Positions 1-7,742 of a DNA stretch of 64,000 nucleotides are shown piece by piece. A program made the translations under genes and the position numbers. The notes below the pieces were generated by a model that was not told the DNA's origin, searched no databases, and was given only the letters and a program-made list of their open reading frames with translations. Numbering within the stretch: position 1 is the stretch's first letter; every line of letters starts with the position of its first letter. Source of the DNA: Cloacibacillus sp. An23 (GTDB taxonomy: Bacteria; Synergistota; Synergistia; Synergistales; Synergistaceae); the NCBI RefSeq assembly GCF_002159945.1, contig NZ_NFJQ01000009.1, positions 62,001 to 126,000 of the forward strand, written 5' to 3'.

Positions 1-351
1 ACCGCGATCGGCGGCCTGCCGAGCCAGCTCTCAGCGATAGGCATGTACATCACTCAGACGCTCATCAACTTCCCGATACAGTCCGGCTCGGGACAGGCCA
101 GCGTCACGATGCCGATAATGGTGCCGCTCGGCGACCTCGTCGGCGTCTCGCGTCAGACGACGGTGCTGGCCTTCCTTCTCGGCGACGGCTTCACAAACAT
201 AATCTACCCGACCGGCGCGAGCATGATGACCTACATCGCGATGGTAAAGATACCGTACGCTAAGTGGGTTAAGTTCGTCTTCCCTATAGTCGCTGTTTGG
301 TTCGTCATAGGGCTCGTCGCCGTCTACGTCGCGGCCAGCATCGGCTACTAA
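1..351 (+). CDS. YfcC/DcuC-type membrane carrier, C-terminal end
   Basis: This is the last 116 codons of a polytopic membrane protein that begins before the window. The visible part has a Gly/Ser-rich re-entrant stretch (SGSGQASVTMPIMVPL), then a segment with GDGFTNIIYPT, and ends in one hydrophobic helix. That pattern is characteristic of the C-terminus of the YfcC family of anaerobic C4-dicarboxylate/amino-acid carriers, which sit in the cytoplasmic membrane. The stop lies only 11 bases before the next start, so the gene is probably co-transcribed with the URO-D-like protein and the M20 peptidase. The substrate cannot be read from the fragment; a peptide, amino acid or acyl-amino acid would suit the neighbouring peptidase. 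Confidence 0.8.
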   Translation, partial: TAIGGLPSQLSAIGMYITQTLINFPIQSGSGQASVTMPIMVPLGDLVGVSRQTTVLAFLLGDGFTNIIYPTGASMMTYIAMVKIPYAKWVKFVFPIVAVWFVIGLVAVYVAASIGY

Positions 352-362
352 CGGGGCGCGGC

Positions 363-1388
363 ATGAGCGGAATGACCAAAACGGAGAGAGTGCGGGCCGC
401 CGTCGCCTTCGATGCGGCGGACCGCATACCGATAGGCCTGTGGCCGCACTTCACGCCGGTTGATCAGGACGTGGATAAGCTGGCCGCGGCGCACTACAGA
501 TTTTACGACGAGCTGGACCTCGACTTCGTTAAGCTCATGCCCTACGGGCTCTACGGCGTCGAGGACTACGGCGTGAAGATAAAGAAGTTCAACCTGCCCG
601 ACCAGTGGGCGAAGGTAGACGAGGAATTTATCAAAACGCCGGACGATTGGGAAAAGATACGCCCGCTCGACGTGACGAAGGGCGTCTACGGCAAGCAGCT
701 CCGCTACGCGGAAATGATGCTCGCCGGGATGCGCGCGCACGGCGACGAAGCGCCGGTCATACACACGATATTCAGCCCGCTCACGACGCTCTACAAGCTG
801 ATGGGCTGGGACGCGCTGAAAAAATCCATGGTGGAATGCCCTGAGCGCGTACACAGGGCGCTCGCGACGATAACGGAGACGACGGCCGCATTCGTGCGCG
901 AAAACCTCCGTTTGGGCGTGAGCGGCTTCTTCTTCGCTAGCCAGCTCGCCAACTATAAATTCATGGACGACGCCGCATACGACGAATTCGGCGAAAAATA
1001 CGACCGCGAAGTGTTTGAGGCGATGGACGAAAGAAGCTGGTTCAACGTCGTCCATATCCACAGCTTCACGCCTGAGCCCGAAAAGTCGATGTTCCGCCGT
1101 CTCGTCGGCTATCCAGCGAACTGCATAAACTGGCACGACAGATGGTGCGGCCCGACCCTCTCCGAGGCGCGGAAGCTGACGCACAAATGTCTGATCGGCG
1201 GGATAAACGAAGAACAATTTCTCAACAGGGTGGACTATCACGAGCTCTACGAGCACGTGCGCGAGGCTGTGGAATACTCCGGCGGACGCGGATTCATGCT
1301 CGGCCCCGGATGCACCATCTACGAGGACACGCCGCTTGAGAATTACTTCGCAGTCCGCATGGCGGCGGAAAAGTACGGACGGCTTTAA
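363..1388 (+). CDS. URO-D family protein (uroporphyrinogen decarboxylase-like)
   Basis: The 341-residue product starts MSGMTKTERVRAAVAFDAAD, the usual N-terminus of the URO-D superfamily, and ends with a loop LGPGCTIYEDTPLENYFAVR that matches the family's conserved C-terminal motif. Members are TIM-barrel proteins; besides haem synthesis the family contains corrinoid- and coenzyme-M methyltransferases, and anaerobes carry many of these. No haem gene is adjacent, so a methyltransferase-type or unknown role is more likely than true HemE. The start at 363 is chosen because it lies just after the upstream gene; an ATG at 372 is also possible. The stop is 2 bases before the M20 peptidase start, so the two are probably translationally coupled. 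Confidence 0.75.
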   Translation: MSGMTKTERVRAAVAFDAADRIPIGLWPHFTPVDQDVDKLAAAHYRFYDELDLDFVKLMPYGLYGVEDYGVKIKKFNLPDQWAKVDEEFIKTPDDWEKIRPLDVTKGVYGKQLRYAEMMLAGMRAHGDEAPVIHTIFSPLTTLYKLMGWDALKKSMVECPERVHRALATITETTAAFVRENLRLGVSGFFFASQLANYKFMDDAAYDEFGEKYDREVFEAMDERSWFNVVHIHSFTPEPEKSMFRRLVGYPANCINWHDRWCGPTLSEARKLTHKCLIGGINEEQFLNRVDYHELYEHVREAVEYSGGRGFMLGPGCTIYEDTPLENYFAVRMAAEKYGRL

Positions 1389-1390
1389 AA

Positions 1391-2605
1391 ATGGCTGAAA
1401 AATCGGAAATAGCGGCTAAGCTCGCGCGCGCTCTTGAAGACGAGCGCGTGCGAGCCGCGCTCCGCTTCATAAAAGAATCCGAAGGCGATACGCTGGAACT
1501 TCAGAAAAGAATAGCCCTCACTGAAAGCCCGACCTTCCACGAGGAAGGGCGCGCCGCGCTCGTCGCTGAACATTTCGAGCGGCTAGGCTTGAGCGGAATA
1601 ACGCGCGACGAAACCGGCAACGTTTTCGGCGCGCTGCGCGGAAGCGGCTGCGGATGCGTCGCCGCCGAAGCGCATTTGGACACGGTATTCCCCTTCAGGA
1701 CAGTCAAAGAAGTGACGGAAAAGGACGGGATACTTTACTGCCCGGGCATCTCCGACGATGCGCGCGGCCTCGCGGCGCTGCTGACCGTCGCGGAGGCGTT
1801 CGTAAAATCCGGCGTAAGAACAAAAAAAGACGTCGTCTTCCTCGCGACCGTTCGCGAAGAAGGGATAGGCGGCTGCGCCGGAATCTCGTACTTTCTTGAA
1901 AAACATCCTGCCGTAGAAAGCTGTTTGTCGATAGACGGCCCCGATTCCGACGTCGTCGTATGCGGCGGTCCCGGCATAAGGACGAGGCGCGTCACATTCA
2001 GAGGACGCGGCGGACACTCCTACGCGGCATACGGCAAAAACGGAAACCCAGTACACGCTGCGATAGCCGCCGCGGCTAAGCTCGCGGAGCTCGAGCTTCC
2101 GAAAAGTCCGAAAACGACCCTCTCGGTCACGAGCTTCCATGCCGGCACCGACGCGGGGGCGCACGCGATGCCGCCGGAGGCCTCTTTGATAGTAACCTAT
2201 CGTTCAGAGAGCGCATGCGAACTGCGAAAACTCGACCGCGCAGCCGACGAGGCCATAGCGCGCGGCGCCGAAGAAGAAAACGCGCGCTGCGAAGCCCGCG
2301 ATATAACGTTCGAGGTGCAGGAGCTCGTGGACATACCGGCCGCCTCCATGCCGGAAGACTCGGAAGCCGTCCTCCGCATGTCTGAAGCGATACGCGCGCT
2401 CGGAATGACGCCGCTGCTCGACCGTAATTGCCCGACGAACGCGAGCGCCGCGATGGGAAGAGGCGTCGCCGCCGTATGTGTAGGCGGCGGAGGCCGGGCG
2501 GGAGCGAACCACAGCCCCGGCGAATGGTTCGACCCGACGGACGCCTGCCTCGGCGTACAGGCGGCATTCCTGGGCCTCTTAACCGCGGCCGGCCTCGCGG
2601 ACTGA
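1391..2605 (+). CDS. M20 family metallopeptidase/amidohydrolase
   Basis: The 404-residue product has the M20 (ArgE/DapE/carboxypeptidase G2) zinc-hydrolase layout: EAHLDT near residue 95 (metal His and following Asp), SDDARG near 125 (bridging Asp), REEG near 158 (catalytic and metal Glu), SIDGPD near 180, a lid domain in the middle, and a final metal-binding His in ANHSPGEW near 377. It should hydrolyse the amide bond of a dipeptide, acyl-amino acid or similar substrate in the cytoplasm; no secretion signal is seen. It is the third gene of an apparent carrier, URO-D-like, peptidase operon, suggesting that the carrier imports its substrate. The exact substrate is not predictable. Confidence 0.85.
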   Translation: MAEKSEIAAKLARALEDERVRAALRFIKESEGDTLELQKRIALTESPTFHEEGRAALVAEHFERLGLSGITRDETGNVFGALRGSGCGCVAAEAHLDTVFPFRTVKEVTEKDGILYCPGISDDARGLAALLTVAEAFVKSGVRTKKDVVFLATVREEGIGGCAGISYFLEKHPAVESCLSIDGPDSDVVVCGGPGIRTRRVTFRGRGGHSYAAYGKNGNPVHAAIAAAAKLAELELPKSPKTTLSVTSFHAGTDAGAHAMPPEASLIVTYRSESACELRKLDRAADEAIARGAEEENARCEARDITFEVQELVDIPAASMPEDSEAVLRMSEAIRALGMTPLLDRNCPTNASAAMGRGVAAVCVGGGGRAGANHSPGEWFDPTDACLGVQAAFLGLLTAAGLAD

Positions 2606-2667
2606 CACAGCCTGAGCCGCGCCCTTGCCATAAAAGGCGCTAGACATTATAATGCACCCGTAAACGC

Positions 2668-2755
2668 GGAGAGTTGTCCGAGCGGTCTATGGTGATTGAC
2701 TTGAAATCAATTGGGTGTCACAGCCCCGGGGGTTCGAATCCTCCACTCTCCGCCA
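2668..2755 (+). tRNA. tRNA-Ser (anticodon UGA)
   Basis: The acceptor stem GGAGAGT (2668-2674) pairs with ACTCTCC (2745-2751), followed by discriminator G and an encoded CCA (2753-2755). The anticodon loop CTTGAAA (2700-2706) presents TGA at 2702-2704. A long variable arm (around 2711-2728) and GGTTCGAATCC T-arm complete a class II tRNA of 88 nucleotides. It stands alone between the M20 gene and a small secreted protein gene. Confidence 0.97.
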
Positions 2756-2843
2756 AATGAATATTGCAGGCCCCGGGCGTTTCGGCGTTCGGGGCTTTTC
2801 CGTTATAATAGTGGCGCGGCATATGAATAGGACGGAGGTACAT

Positions 2844-3206
2844 GTGTTGAAGAAATTCTTGCTTGCGTTTTTCCTTGTTCTGACGCTGTGCGGCGCGGCG
2901 ATGGCTTTCTCGAAGAGGGGCTATATACCGGAGGGCGATCCGCTTATATACAGGGGGCTGCGCGTGACGGAGGACGGCGTGAGCGTCACCATATTAAACA
3001 GAGGAGACAAGCCGGTCGTTTTCAACGCGGCCCTGGCCTTTGTAGACGGGCGGCGCCGCGAGCTCGGCGACGTTTATATCGCGAAGACGGAGATAGAGGC
3101 AGGAGGCTCGGTCGCTTTCAAGGATCTTTATCTGAAGGGCGATTATAAGAAGTGCCGCGCGGCGGAGTCGCTTCGCTGGACTATCTACGAACTTGAGGCG
3201 AAGTAG
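2844..3206 (+). CDS. small secreted protein of unknown function
   Basis: About 120 residues. The N-terminus (VLKKFLLAFFLVLTLCGAAMAF) is a signal peptide with likely cleavage after AMA; the mature part of about 95 residues is mostly beta-like, with Asp/Gly turns and no recognised motif. A strong ribosome site GGAGG at 2834-2838 supports a GTG start at 2844 or TTG at 2847 (8-base spacing); an in-frame ATG at 2823 lacks a ribosome site. The hydrophilic sequence (ILNRGDKPVVFNAALAF) resembles small periplasmic FxLYD-like domains, but this is only an impression. The gene stands alone after the tRNA. Confidence 0.65.
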   Translation: MLKKFLLAFFLVLTLCGAAMAFSKRGYIPEGDPLIYRGLRVTEDGVSVTILNRGDKPVVFNAALAFVDGRRRELGDVYIAKTEIEAGGSVAFKDLYLKGDYKKCRAAESLRWTIYELEAK

Positions 3207-3424
3207 CGCGGCGGCAGCGCCGTGGAGGTAAGCCGCAGCCGGCGGTTTCGGGCTTGCGGCGTGTTTTTGCTGTGTTGTAGGATTTTAGGACGGGTGTGCG
3301 CGGTGTGCGGGATATTCAAGCCGTGCGCGTCCGTCCGCGTTTTTAGAGCAGGCTTGCCGTAAGCGGACGGTACTTTGCGCGGCTGGGCCTTCCGTCCGCC
3401 GCCGGGTTTTCGCCGGCGCGGCGT
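3207..3424. other. GC-rich intergenic stretch
   Basis: Between the converging small secreted protein gene and the rhodanese gene. I see no start with a ribosome site and no repeat here apart from the terminator hairpin at its right-hand edge. Confidence 0.5.
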
Positions 3425-3475
3425 AAAAATACGGCAAACGGGACGCTTATCGGGCGTCCCGTAAAATTTTGCTTT
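3425..3475 (-). terminator. intrinsic terminator of the rhodanese gene, possibly bidirectional
   Basis: CGGGACGC (3439-3446) pairs with GCGTCCCG (3454-3461). On the minus strand the stem is followed by TTTGCCGTATTTTT; on the plus strand by TAAAATTTTGCTTTTT, so it can serve both converging genes. Confidence 0.7.
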
Positions 3476-3489
3476 TTGAGCGGAGCTCG

Positions 3490-3894
3490 TTATTTCGCTA
3501 CTTCGTATGGCCAGTCGAGCATTCCGCCGGTGTAGAGATAGATGTTCTTGTAGCCTTCCGCGACGAGATCCTGCGTGGCCGCCGTCGCCCTCTTGCCGGA
3601 GCGGCAGTAGATGACGAGCGTCGCGTTCTTGTCGGGGAGAATCTTCGGAAGCTCGGTCTTTACGCTCTCGTGGGAGATGACGATAGCGCCGGGTATGTGT
3701 CCCTCGTTGTACTCTTCGACCTTGCGCGTGTCGAGAAGGACGACCGGGGCGGAACCCTCGATCATTTCCTTGGCTTCCTGTGCGTTGATCTTCGTGTAGC
3801 CGTCGGCCTTCTCGGCCGCCGCCGACACTCCGCAGGCCGCCGCGGCCATCGCCGCGCACATTACCGCTATCGCCAGAAACTTTCTTGCTTTCAT
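3490..3894 (-). CDS. secreted rhodanese-like sulfurtransferase
   Basis: The 134-residue product has a signal peptide (MKARKFLAIAVMCAAMAAAA, probable cleavage near VSA-AA) and one rhodanese domain: VVLLDTRKVEEYNEGHIPGAI, then the catalytic loop VIYCRSGKRA with the active-site Cys, and GGMLDW at the end. It should handle sulfane sulfur in the periplasm, or act as a redox or metalloid protein. The ATG at 3894 is preceded at good spacing by AAGGAGGAA (about 3902-3909); a longer upstream open frame lacks this. The only cysteine before the active site is in the signal peptide (AACGVS), which could be a weak lipobox. It is monocistronic. Confidence 0.85.
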   Translation of the reverse strand: MKARKFLAIAVMCAAMAAAACGVSAAAEKADGYTKINAQEAKEMIEGSAPVVLLDTRKVEEYNEGHIPGAIVISHESVKTELPKILPDKNATLVIYCRSGKRATAATQDLVAEGYKNIYLYTGGMLDWPYEVAK

Positions 3895-4088
3895 GTCTGT
3901 TTCCTCCTTAGATTTTTTGACGCCGTCCGGCGTTTTTGCCGCCGCGCGCCGCGTGTTTTTGCCGGACGACGATGGAAGTGTATATGAAAGTGAATTTTCG
4001 CGCAAGATGCGATTGTTCGCTTGCATGAATTCTCATGGTCGTTATACGTCGTTTTTTGCAATATGACAAAAAAATTAATTTTTCGTAA

Positions 4089-4117
4089 TTGACAAAATCG
4101 TATATTTAGGATTATTC
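4089..4117 (+). promoter_or_regulatory. probable promoter of the kdsB operon
   Basis: TTGACA at 4089-4094 is followed after 17 bases by TTATTC (4112-4117), in an AT-rich island before the structured leader. The -35 is perfect and the -10 is moderate. Confidence 0.45.
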
Positions 4118-4124
4118 TTAGCAT

Positions 4125-4200
4125 CTAACCGAGGTTTGGCAGCCGAGAAAGCCGTTAAAAACGGCCATACACTGCATAGGCTGCCCTCGAAGGAGGTTAG
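4125..4200 (+). promoter_or_regulatory. structured 5' leader before kdsB, ribosome site held in an internal bulge
   Basis: Three nested helices can be drawn. CTAAC (4125-4129) pairs with GTTAG (4196-4200). CGAG (4130-4133) pairs with CTCG (4186-4189). GGCAGCC (4138-4144) pairs perfectly with GGCTGCC (4179-4185). An inner hairpin GCCGTT (4151-4156) pairs with AACGGC (4160-4165). The only Shine-Dalgarno sequence, AAGGAGG (4190-4196), falls in the bulge between the two outer helices, 8 bases before the ATG. This predicts regulated translation, by ligand or protein. I do not recognise the fold as a known riboswitch class. Confidence 0.5.
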
Positions 4201-4204
4201 AGGG

Positions 4205-4927
4205 ATGAAGACCCTTGCAGTGATACCCGCACGTTACGCCAGCACGCGGCTTCCTGGCAAACCCATGATAGAGATTGCCGGAGTCCCCCTTGTAGTCCGC
4301 GTACTGGAAAATGTTTCCAAGTGTTCCAACGTAGACAGAGTGATCGTAGCCACGGACGACGAGCGCATCGCGCGGCTCGTTTCGTCGCACGGCGGCGAGG
4401 CCGTCATGACGCCGCCGGAGCTGCCGAGCGGCGGCGACCGCGTGGCTTACGTGGCGCGGCGCGTGCCGTCTGACTACGTGCTCAACGTACAGGTGGACGA
4501 CCCGCTCGTGGGTGCGGACATGATAGACCCGCTCGTCGAGGCGCTCGACGCCGATTCGTCCGTGATGCTCGCGCTTCTCGTGAAGCGCATCGAGCGCATG
4601 GAAGAGGTGGAGGAGACCAGCGTCGTGAAGGCCGTCTTCGGCGCGGACGGGCGCGCGCTTTATTTCAGCCGTTCGCCGATACCGTACCCGAGGTGCGGCG
4701 GCGGCGTCTGGTACAAGCACATCGGCCCCTACGGCTGGAGGCGCGATTTTCTGCTCGATTTCGCGTCTTCGGAGCAGACTCCGCTCGAAAAGACGGAGAG
4801 CCTCGAAATGCTCCGCGTGCTCGAACGCGGACACACGATACGCTGCGTCCCAGCGTCGCGCGACACGATCGAGATCGACACGCCGGAGGATCTCATAAAG
4901 ATAGAAAAATATTTCTCCGGCCTTTGA
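4205..4927 (+). CDS. kdsB: CMP-Kdo synthetase (3-deoxy-manno-octulosonate cytidylyltransferase), probably acting on 8-amino-Kdo
   Basis: The 240-residue product begins with the nucleotide-binding signature VIPARYASTRLPGKP (residues 6-20), has SGGDRVAY, and ends in the family motif EIDTPEDL; length matches KdsB (about 250). It transfers CMP from CTP to Kdo in the cytoplasm before lipid A glycosylation. The metal-site motif reads VQVDDP instead of the usual VQGDEP (Gly to Val, Glu to Asp), which keeps the Asp but alters the pocket. Because kdnB and kdnA follow directly, the true substrate is probably 8-amino-3,8-dideoxy-Kdo, as established for the Shewanella KdsB. The start is fixed by AAGGAGG 8 bases upstream. 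Confidence 0.9.
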   Translation: MKTLAVIPARYASTRLPGKPMIEIAGVPLVVRVLENVSKCSNVDRVIVATDDERIARLVSSHGGEAVMTPPELPSGGDRVAYVARRVPSDYVLNVQVDDPLVGADMIDPLVEALDADSSVMLALLVKRIERMEEVEETSVVKAVFGADGRALYFSRSPIPYPRCGGGVWYKHIGPYGWRRDFLLDFASSEQTPLEKTESLEMLRVLERGHTIRCVPASRDTIEIDTPEDLIKIEKYFSGL

Positions 4928-4941
4928 TAAGGCCGGGGATT
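4917..4941 (+). terminator. hairpin overlapping the kdsB stop codon
   Basis: CCGGCCTT (4917-4924) pairs with AAGGCCGG (4929-4936), with the kdsB stop in the loop, followed by GGATTTTATG. It may reduce transcription into kdnB. Confidence 0.5.
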
Positions 4942-5031
4942 TTATGACAAGCTGAGGGGGAAGGCGCGGATTTTCGCACCTGCCCATGTCTTATTGCTTT
5001 TTGCCGAAATTACGGAAGGAGAGACTTTGCT

Positions 5032-6150
5032 ATGAACGTTCCGAAGACTATAAAGGAATTTGTGAAACTTGAGCCCTGGTGGAAAACTCCGGTGAACACG
5101 CGCGTCGTGCCGTCGGAGGACGGAGTGGGCGACATTTTCAGGATGCTCGCCGAGGCGGGGAAGAAGCCCTTTTTCGTCGTGGACAAGGCGCTCGCCGGAC
5201 AAGCCGAGTTCGCGCGCTTCTTCGCCGAGAAGAACTTATTCGCCTTCGACGCCAGCTTCTCCGAGCCGCGCACCGGCGACGTTGACGCTCTCCGCGCGCT
5301 GATACAGGCTCTGCCGGAGCAGCCGGACACTCTCGTCGGCGTCGGCGGCGGCGCGACGATGGACCTCGCGAAGGCGACCGCGATATGTCTCGCGAACCCG
5401 GAGCCCGCGCAGGTCTATCAGGGCTACGGCCTCGACATGAACAAAGGCGCGGACATCTGGGTGCTGCCGGCGCTGACCGGCACCGGCGCGGAGATAACGC
5501 CGATAGCGGTGCTGCGCGGGCCGGAGAAGAAACTCGGCATCAACAACAAATACACGGAAGCTGAGGTGGCGGTCATAGACCCGTCGCTCGCGCGGCACGC
5601 GCCGGCCTTCAACCGCTTCTACACGATGATGGACTGCTATTTCCACCACTACGAGATAAAGACGAGCAAGACGAGTGCGCCGGAAGGCGTTGAGGACGCC
5701 ACGCTCGGCTTTGCCCTCGCGAAGCAGGTGCTGAGCCGCGACCTCTCCGTGTATAATGAGGAAAACGCGGTGATCTCCGCGGTCGCCTCTGTGCTCGGCG
5801 GCAGCAGCTCCGTCTCCGGGCGCGTCGGGGCGGCGCACGCCATTTCCTACGGCCTAAGCAACAGCGCGCCGCACCTTCCGCACAGCGTCGCCGTGGCGAT
5901 TTCGATGTGCGCGCTCGAGGACGTCTACCCCGACGGCTACGGCGACACGATGAGCTTCCTCGCCGCGAACGGACGGCAGAAGCCGAAAGCCGCCGACTAC
6001 GGAATCGGCGAGAAAGACGTGCCGAAGATGGTAAAGACCGCGCTCGGCATGGAAAAACTGTGGCACAGCTGCTTCGGCGACGGCTGGCAGGAAAAGGCGA
6101 CGCCGGAATACATCGAAGGCATCTACAACAGAATAATAAAGGAGCGGTAG
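5032..6150 (+). CDS. kdnB: iron-containing alcohol dehydrogenase, probable Kdo 8-oxidase KdnB
   Basis: The 372-residue product is a group III (Fe-dependent) alcohol dehydrogenase: nucleotide-binding GVGGGATMDLAKA (about residues 103-115), LTGTGAE near 145, and metal-ligand region with HAISYGL and HLPHSVAVAISM near 278-292. KdnB in Shewanella oxidises the C8 hydroxyl of Kdo to an aldehyde, and the N-terminal VPKTIKEFVKLEPWWKTPVN resembles that subfamily more than fermentative dehydrogenases. The function call rests mainly on its position between kdsB and a DegT aminotransferase, which together give the Kdo8N pathway. Ribosome site GGAAGGAGAG lies 10 bases before the ATG; the stop is 3 bases before kdnA. 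Confidence 0.8.
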   Translation: MNVPKTIKEFVKLEPWWKTPVNTRVVPSEDGVGDIFRMLAEAGKKPFFVVDKALAGQAEFARFFAEKNLFAFDASFSEPRTGDVDALRALIQALPEQPDTLVGVGGGATMDLAKATAICLANPEPAQVYQGYGLDMNKGADIWVLPALTGTGAEITPIAVLRGPEKKLGINNKYTEAEVAVIDPSLARHAPAFNRFYTMMDCYFHHYEIKTSKTSAPEGVEDATLGFALAKQVLSRDLSVYNEENAVISAVASVLGGSSSVSGRVGAAHAISYGLSNSAPHLPHSVAVAISMCALEDVYPDGYGDTMSFLAANGRQKPKAADYGIGEKDVPKMVKTALGMEKLWHSCFGDGWQEKATPEYIEGIYNRIIKER

Positions 6151-6153
6151 AAA

Positions 6154-7317
6154 ATGGCGGGAACTGAGATTTTCGGAAGAGAAGAGATAGCCGCGGCGGC
6201 GGACGTTATCGAACGCAAAATGATACACCGCTACGGCTCGCACCATCTGCGCGGCGGAGTATACCGCGCAGAAGAGTTCGAGGACGCGGCGAAGGCGATA
6301 ACCGGCTCTAAATACGCGCTCGCGGTCTCGAGCGGCACCGCGGCTCTCATCACGGCGCTCAAGGGAATAGGCGTCAAGCCCGGCGACGAGGTCATAACCT
6401 CGCCCTTCACCTTCATCGCGACGGTAGAGGCGATAGTCGCCTGCGACGCCGTCCCCATCCTCGGCGAGCTCGACGAGACGCTCAGCCTCGACGCGGCCTC
6501 TGCCGAAAAGCTCGTCACGCCGCGCACGAAGGCGATAATGCCGGTACACATGTTCGGCGTCGCCGCCGACATGGACAAATTCGTCGCCCTCGGCAAAAAA
6601 TACAGCATACCGATAATAGAGGACGCCTGTGAAGTCGTAGGCGGCACCTACAAAGGCCGCGCGCTCGGCGGCATCGGCGACTGCGGCGCGTGGAGCTTCG
6701 ACCCCAACAAAACGCTCACGGTCGGCGAAGCGGGCATGGTCTTCACCGACGACCACGACACGTGGTTCCGCATGGACTGCTACCACGACCACGGCCACGT
6801 CCACAGCAAAGAGCACGACCGCGGCGCGGAAGGCAAATTCGGCTTCGGCGTCAACTACCGCATAAGCGAGCTCCAGGGGGCGCTCGGCGTCGTCGCGCTG
6901 AAAAAAATGCCCGAGGCCCTGGCCTCGCTGCGCGCGACGAAGAAAAAAATAATAGACGCGGGAGTCGCCGCGGGGCTCACGCCGCGCCCGATGCACGACG
7001 CGGAGGGCGACACTGCGACGCACGTCATATTCATGCTGCCCACCGCCGAAGCGGCGCGCAAATTCCAGGCCGCCTCGGGCTGCGCAGTAATCGCCGACAA
7101 CACGTGGCACTACGCGAAACACTGGAAAGCCCTTCAGGAAATGGGCGAAAAAGAATACTTCGGCAACCGCACGCCATCCTACATGCCCGAGACGATGGCC
7201 CAGGCCGAATCCCTTCTGTCGCGCGCCGTCATGTTCGGCCTCAACATCCACATGAGCGACGAAGAGACAGAAAAAATGATCAAAGCCGTAGAAGCGGGAG
7301 CGAAAGCGGCGCTGTAA
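6154..7317 (+). CDS. kdnA: DegT/DnrJ/EryC1/StrS aminotransferase, probable KdnA
   Basis: The 387-residue product is a PLP-dependent sugar aminotransferase: SSGTAAL near residue 60 (cofactor phosphate site), EDACEVVGG near 155, and the PLP lysine in WSFDPNKTLTVGEAGM (Lys at about 186). KdnA transaminates 8-oxo-Kdo to 8-amino-3,8-dideoxy-Kdo using glutamate. The region around the Lys departs from the usual SF-x3-K-x3-TGEGG by having NKTLTVGEAG but keeps the key residues. It is the last gene of the kdsB-kdnB-kdnA operon, 3 bases after kdnB with AAAGGAGCGG as ribosome site. An amino group at C8 of Kdo would make the inner core more cationic. Confidence 0.82.
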   Translation: MAGTEIFGREEIAAAADVIERKMIHRYGSHHLRGGVYRAEEFEDAAKAITGSKYALAVSSGTAALITALKGIGVKPGDEVITSPFTFIATVEAIVACDAVPILGELDETLSLDAASAEKLVTPRTKAIMPVHMFGVAADMDKFVALGKKYSIPIIEDACEVVGGTYKGRALGGIGDCGAWSFDPNKTLTVGEAGMVFTDDHDTWFRMDCYHDHGHVHSKEHDRGAEGKFGFGVNYRISELQGALGVVALKKMPEALASLRATKKKIIDAGVAAGLTPRPMHDAEGDTATHVIFMLPTAEAARKFQAASGCAVIADNTWHYAKHWKALQEMGEKEYFGNRTPSYMPETMAQAESLLSRAVMFGLNIHMSDEETEKMIKAVEAGAKAAL

Positions 7318-7339
7318 CGAAACTCTATAAGAAACGCAA

Positions 7340-7369
7340 AAGCGGCGGCTCCGTGAGGGGCCGCCGCTT
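7340..7369 (+). terminator. hairpin after kdnA
   Basis: AAGCGGCGGC (7340-7349) pairs with GCCGCCGCTT (7360-7369), followed by TGTTACATACAGTTGTTT. The U-tract is weak but the stem is strong and well placed. Confidence 0.6.
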
Positions 7370-7742
7370 GTTACATACAGTTGTTTGACCGTATAAGTGA
7401 AACGCAGATTTTTTGACTCCGAGCGCAGTCGATGGGAAACAAAGACAAAAAATCACCTCCGCGCAGTTAAAGCCGCGTATGTTTCCCGCCTGCGCGAAAT
7501 CTAACGTCTCCAAAGTGACCACAATTTCTCCGCGTTTTTGCCGCCGCTTATTTAAAGGTGAAAAATCACATAGGCCGGACTGCCGAGAATAAACAAAGGT
7601 ACCCCTAAAAAAATCGCGACGGATACCAACGCGAAAATGGTATCGCTGATGCAGACGAGCGGCATCGCCAACACCAGCTCGAAAAGACAGTATATACCGG
7701 GATACGTACTCGAAGAACCCGGCGCATAGAGCCTTACTTTTC
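7370..7742. other. intergenic stretch with a hydrophobic open frame on the minus strand
   Basis: On the minus strand, 7555-7740 translates to two hydrophobic segments (LFELVLAMPLVCISDTIF and LVSVAIFLGVPLFILG) directly after the methyltransferase stop. No ATG, GTG or TTG precedes them in that frame outside the methyltransferase gene. It could be a remnant of a small membrane protein gene. Nothing else recognised. Confidence 0.3.

Noticed and set aside
4125-4200. tRNA-like gene of 76 bases before kdsB
   Set aside because: Length and end pairing fit, but there is no T-arm GTTCRA, no anticodon arm and no CCA; it contains the ribosome site, so it is treated as a leader.
7555-7740. Hydrophobic minus-strand frame after the methyltransferase
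   Set aside because: No start codon in the frame outside the methyltransferase; reported only as a possible remnant.
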